64,000 bases of DNA from Alitta virens (taxonomy: Eukaryota; Annelida; Polychaeta; Phyllodocida; Nereididae): NCBI GenBank assembly GCA_932294295.1, contig OW028573.1, positions 52,422,329 through 52,486,328 on the forward strand, given 5' to 3'. The first letter of the stretch is position 1. Each line of letters starts with the position of its first letter. The notes below the pieces were generated by a model that ran no database searches, was not told where the DNA came from, and was given only the letters and a program-made list of their open reading frames with translations. Below are positions 61,383 to 64,000 of the stretch, piece by piece. A program made the position numbers and the translations under genes.

Positions 61383-64000
61383 AGATTCAAGATCAGAGAG
61401 ATACAGGACAATATGTTTCTTGGCTCTCCGTGAAAAAAATGATCTTCCATTTATGGTAAGGGACCCCACTTACCACTAATATGACGCAGATGACATCAGG
61501 GGAGTAGGGTGCATTAGAAGTGAAGCACCGTTTTCCTTATTCAACATCTTCAGTCGTTATATTATCTCCATCTGAGCTCTTGATCAGTCTTAGTTACGTA
61601 ATCATGTCAGGTGCCTGGATCAAGGTCGTTTTCTGATTATCTCAAATGTTAATTGAATCGAGAGTGATGAAATCTTTACCAATCAATAAAGCAGTTATTC
61701 ACTGTCGTAGCATAACCAATATCCCACAAGCTGGTGATGCAACACATAAATAAAATATATTATAACACTGCATATTGCATTTGAGTAAATAAGGTAGGCA
61801 CACACTAACTGCGCAGATTGCAGTTTACCTGTATTTTGATACAAATAAGCATCGGATGTATTTGCGTTAAATTAAGCACTAATTGGATAATTGGCTTATA
61901 TAATGTCTCCTTGACCCATTGTCAAGTTGATGACAATTGTTATTTACAGTGACGCGCAGAGCCCATGCCGAGTGCGGCTGCAGGCCTTTTGCATTCAGCT
62001 TCCTGCAGCTGCTTGGGCTCTTGTGTACTCATTATTCAGTGAGGGCAACTGGACAGTTGGGCAGGTAACAACTTCATACAGGTGATGGTCATCCAGTTGC
62101 AGCTGCAGAGAACAGCACAATGATTTAGCAGGCAGCTGCCACCGTTATTGCGGCAGGGCGTTGGTCTCTGTAGTTTTCTGTATTCATCTAATTACTAGAG
62201 CGTTGGGAACCAGTTGGGTGGACCAACAGGACACAAAACAATGATGGAGCAGCTCAGCAGTGGCAAGTGATGATTCCGCCTAATTGATGACGTATCACCC
62301 TAGTTTTGACAAAATGATGAGCAGGTGGCCTCTCCCTTCATCTTTTCATCTGACCATAAGTGCAGCATCGTGAGATGCTCCCATAATTAACATAATGAAG
62401 TACTTTCTCACTATGTGATTACCTGTAAGTAGTAGCATCTTGAGGTTACTGCCGGTGATGGCGATGCTATGTAGTTGATAATCAACCTCCCTTCTCCTGG
62501 GCCCTATAATACAGACCCTAACCTGCAGATCGAGCGCCTGGCATTTAGACAAAGCGGTATAGAAGGCACAAGCAACGTTCAGGTTTAAAGAACAATAGAC
62601 TTCAGAGAGTTGCGCATCAAAGGTGTACCTGCTGGGGGTGCCTTTGATGTCAGAGGAGGGGGCTGGGGAGACCCTGCAAAGGCCAGTTTCCAATTGACTC
62701 GGGTTTCCTGGCCCTTTTGTTCCTCTTTACTGAGTTTCCTGCGCCATCATCTTCAATTCGACTTTATAGAGAGGCACGGGTCAGAGCAGTGAATGGAAAC
62801 CTCTTCAAATTCCCAATCCTATCTCTGGTTTGTAGCTTGACCACCGCCCACCTTTAGTCAGTTCATGGGGAGACGTGAATTATATATAAGCAACATGGCA
62901 ATTGACCTTTGCATCCTATATTCGACCCTCTCTTAGGGACACTTTGGATTTTGTGGCTGGATCTTAGCACCACAGAAAGGGCTTTGAGTGCATGAAGCCT
63001 TGTACAGTCTAAATAAATATGAGGGGGGACCTTCGCAAATCGTCTTGATTTGTAAATTTATCCAGCTTAGGCGAAATTGCGTAACGCAACATTCGAGTAG
63101 CCTGTCTTGTTATTTTCATAGATTCTGTGTACATGTATCAGGCTACAGTGTAATTTTCTATCTCCTTTTCACTCAATAGATGAACATGATACGCCAAGCC
63201 AAGTGTGGTCCATTGCTTTTGTATTTCTTGTGTGTTTACTCCAACGAAGTTTTATTTGATCTTGCACCAAATCAGCCCTGAGCATTCAAACCAATAAGAT
63301 TTCCTCCATGGCCCCGAGAAGCAAAGAGAGAACCAAGTCATCCGCACCTGGGGATGGCTTATTAAAAGCAGAAACGTGTTCCTGCCTGTTGCTGTTATTC
63401 TCCATTACTTCTCAATCCTTTTTCCGATCGCCTAATAATTAGTCCCGCTGATATTCTTTATGGCGTGGTTGTTAAAAGTGAGCTCAAATTACCAGCACTT
63501 AATTGGATTTTCCGTAAATTTTCTGCTTGTGAGAAATCCCTGACAGAAGTTATCTTTGGCGCGAAGGACACTTCTTGTGCCGTCTTCTCCCAGTAACCGT
63601 GGAGCTCACGAGAAACCGCCATCTGCAAAGCGGCCAAGGACGCATCCCTGTCACTTTCGCCATCCCTGCAGCTGCAACATCAGCCCCTGCAGCCTGCATC
63701 TTCCTGCAGCTAGGCCATGCCAGACTTCCTTTTATGAAGCAAGAAGTTAGTAAAACTCTATGGAGACTATATGAAAGTACCTGTGTACTTTTCCTGAAAT
63801 GCATTCTCCATGCATAGTGATTAGTTACGCCTTAAATGTGAACACAGACTTTCCCACCGCGATTGAAATAAAAGAAGCTGACACACCTTCCATTTGACTA
63901 CATGGGTGGCTGGTTTTTCTGAGAATATGCTGCAATATTAAAGCTTTTGCAACATTTAAGTATTTTCTATGTGCGCAGTGACCGAAGTTGGTAAACTCTA

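Larger units (their letters stand above)
51541..64000. other. Non-coding stretch of the downstream intron
   Basis: No gene recognised. Contains C/G tracts, CTG runs, a nuclear-receptor half-site cluster and short repeats. GC-richer segments near 57000-57540 and 59400-60900 give long-looking open frames without recognisable domains. The block 63420-63545 reads like non-repetitive regulatory sequence. Confidence 0.55.

Noticed and set aside
39594..64000. Next CELF exon (start of RRM2)
   Set aside because: I looked for a DRKLFVGM-like frame preceded by AG in the right phase and found none; a profile search could still reveal a divergent exon.

Overview
The window is eukaryotic, animal nuclear DNA and almost entirely non-coding. 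It has no operon-like ORF packing, many microsatellites and homopolymers, a TIR transposon, tRNA-derived SINE remnants, and no long ORF that resembles a known protein. The one coding feature I can identify with confidence is a 49-nt exon on the + strand at 39545-39593. It is flanked by a good 3' splice site and a strong 5' splice site, and it encodes MNRPIQVKPADSENRAG. That peptide is the end of RRM1 in CELF/Bruno-like RNA-binding proteins of the CELF3-6 type. I could not find the family's preceding exon (end of the RRM1 core) or following exon (start of RRM2). The window is therefore best read as two very large introns, at least 39.5 kb upstream and 24.4 kb downstream, around one small constitutive-type exon. 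The SENRAG ending differs from the SESRGG-type ending of vertebrate CELF4/5 as I remember it. An invertebrate (for example a non-vertebrate deuterostome or a lophotrochozoan) is my best guess; the species cannot be fixed from the sequence.

Layout. 1-2452: single-copy intronic DNA with one (CTG) run. 2456-4587: a complete 2.1-kb non-autonomous DNA transposon, probably PIF/Harbinger-like. It has 46-bp perfect terminal inverted repeats, TAA target duplications, palindromic 21-bp subterminal arrays, three copies of a ~220-bp internal module and a fresh 139-bp tandem duplication. 4591-39544: mostly unique sequence with scattered CTG/CAG runs, C/G homopolymers, a 41-bp minisatellite next to a GATA array (13.8-14.0 kb), a perfect DR1 nuclear-receptor element (14.9 kb), a ZEB/Snail-type E-box group (15.9 kb) and a region open on both strands (20.2-20.8 kb). 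39545-39593: the CELF exon. 39594-64000: the downstream intron, with two converging tRNA-SINE-like heads (42.7-42.9 kb), a perfect 27-bp-arm palindrome with a 1-nt centre (47.9 kb), a CpG-dense block with clustered CRE/E-box sites (50.8-51.5 kb) and more CTG and poly-C tracts.

How it fits together. Everything lies within or around the transcription unit of a CUG-binding-protein-family gene read left to right. Seventeen CTG/CAG runs are spread over the window, and 12 of them would appear as CUG in the sense pre-mRNA. Together with long C tracts and regulatory-looking site clusters, this makes the intron a candidate for enhancers and for RNA-level self-regulation. That link is inference; the repeats, the exon and the transposon are read directly from the sequence.
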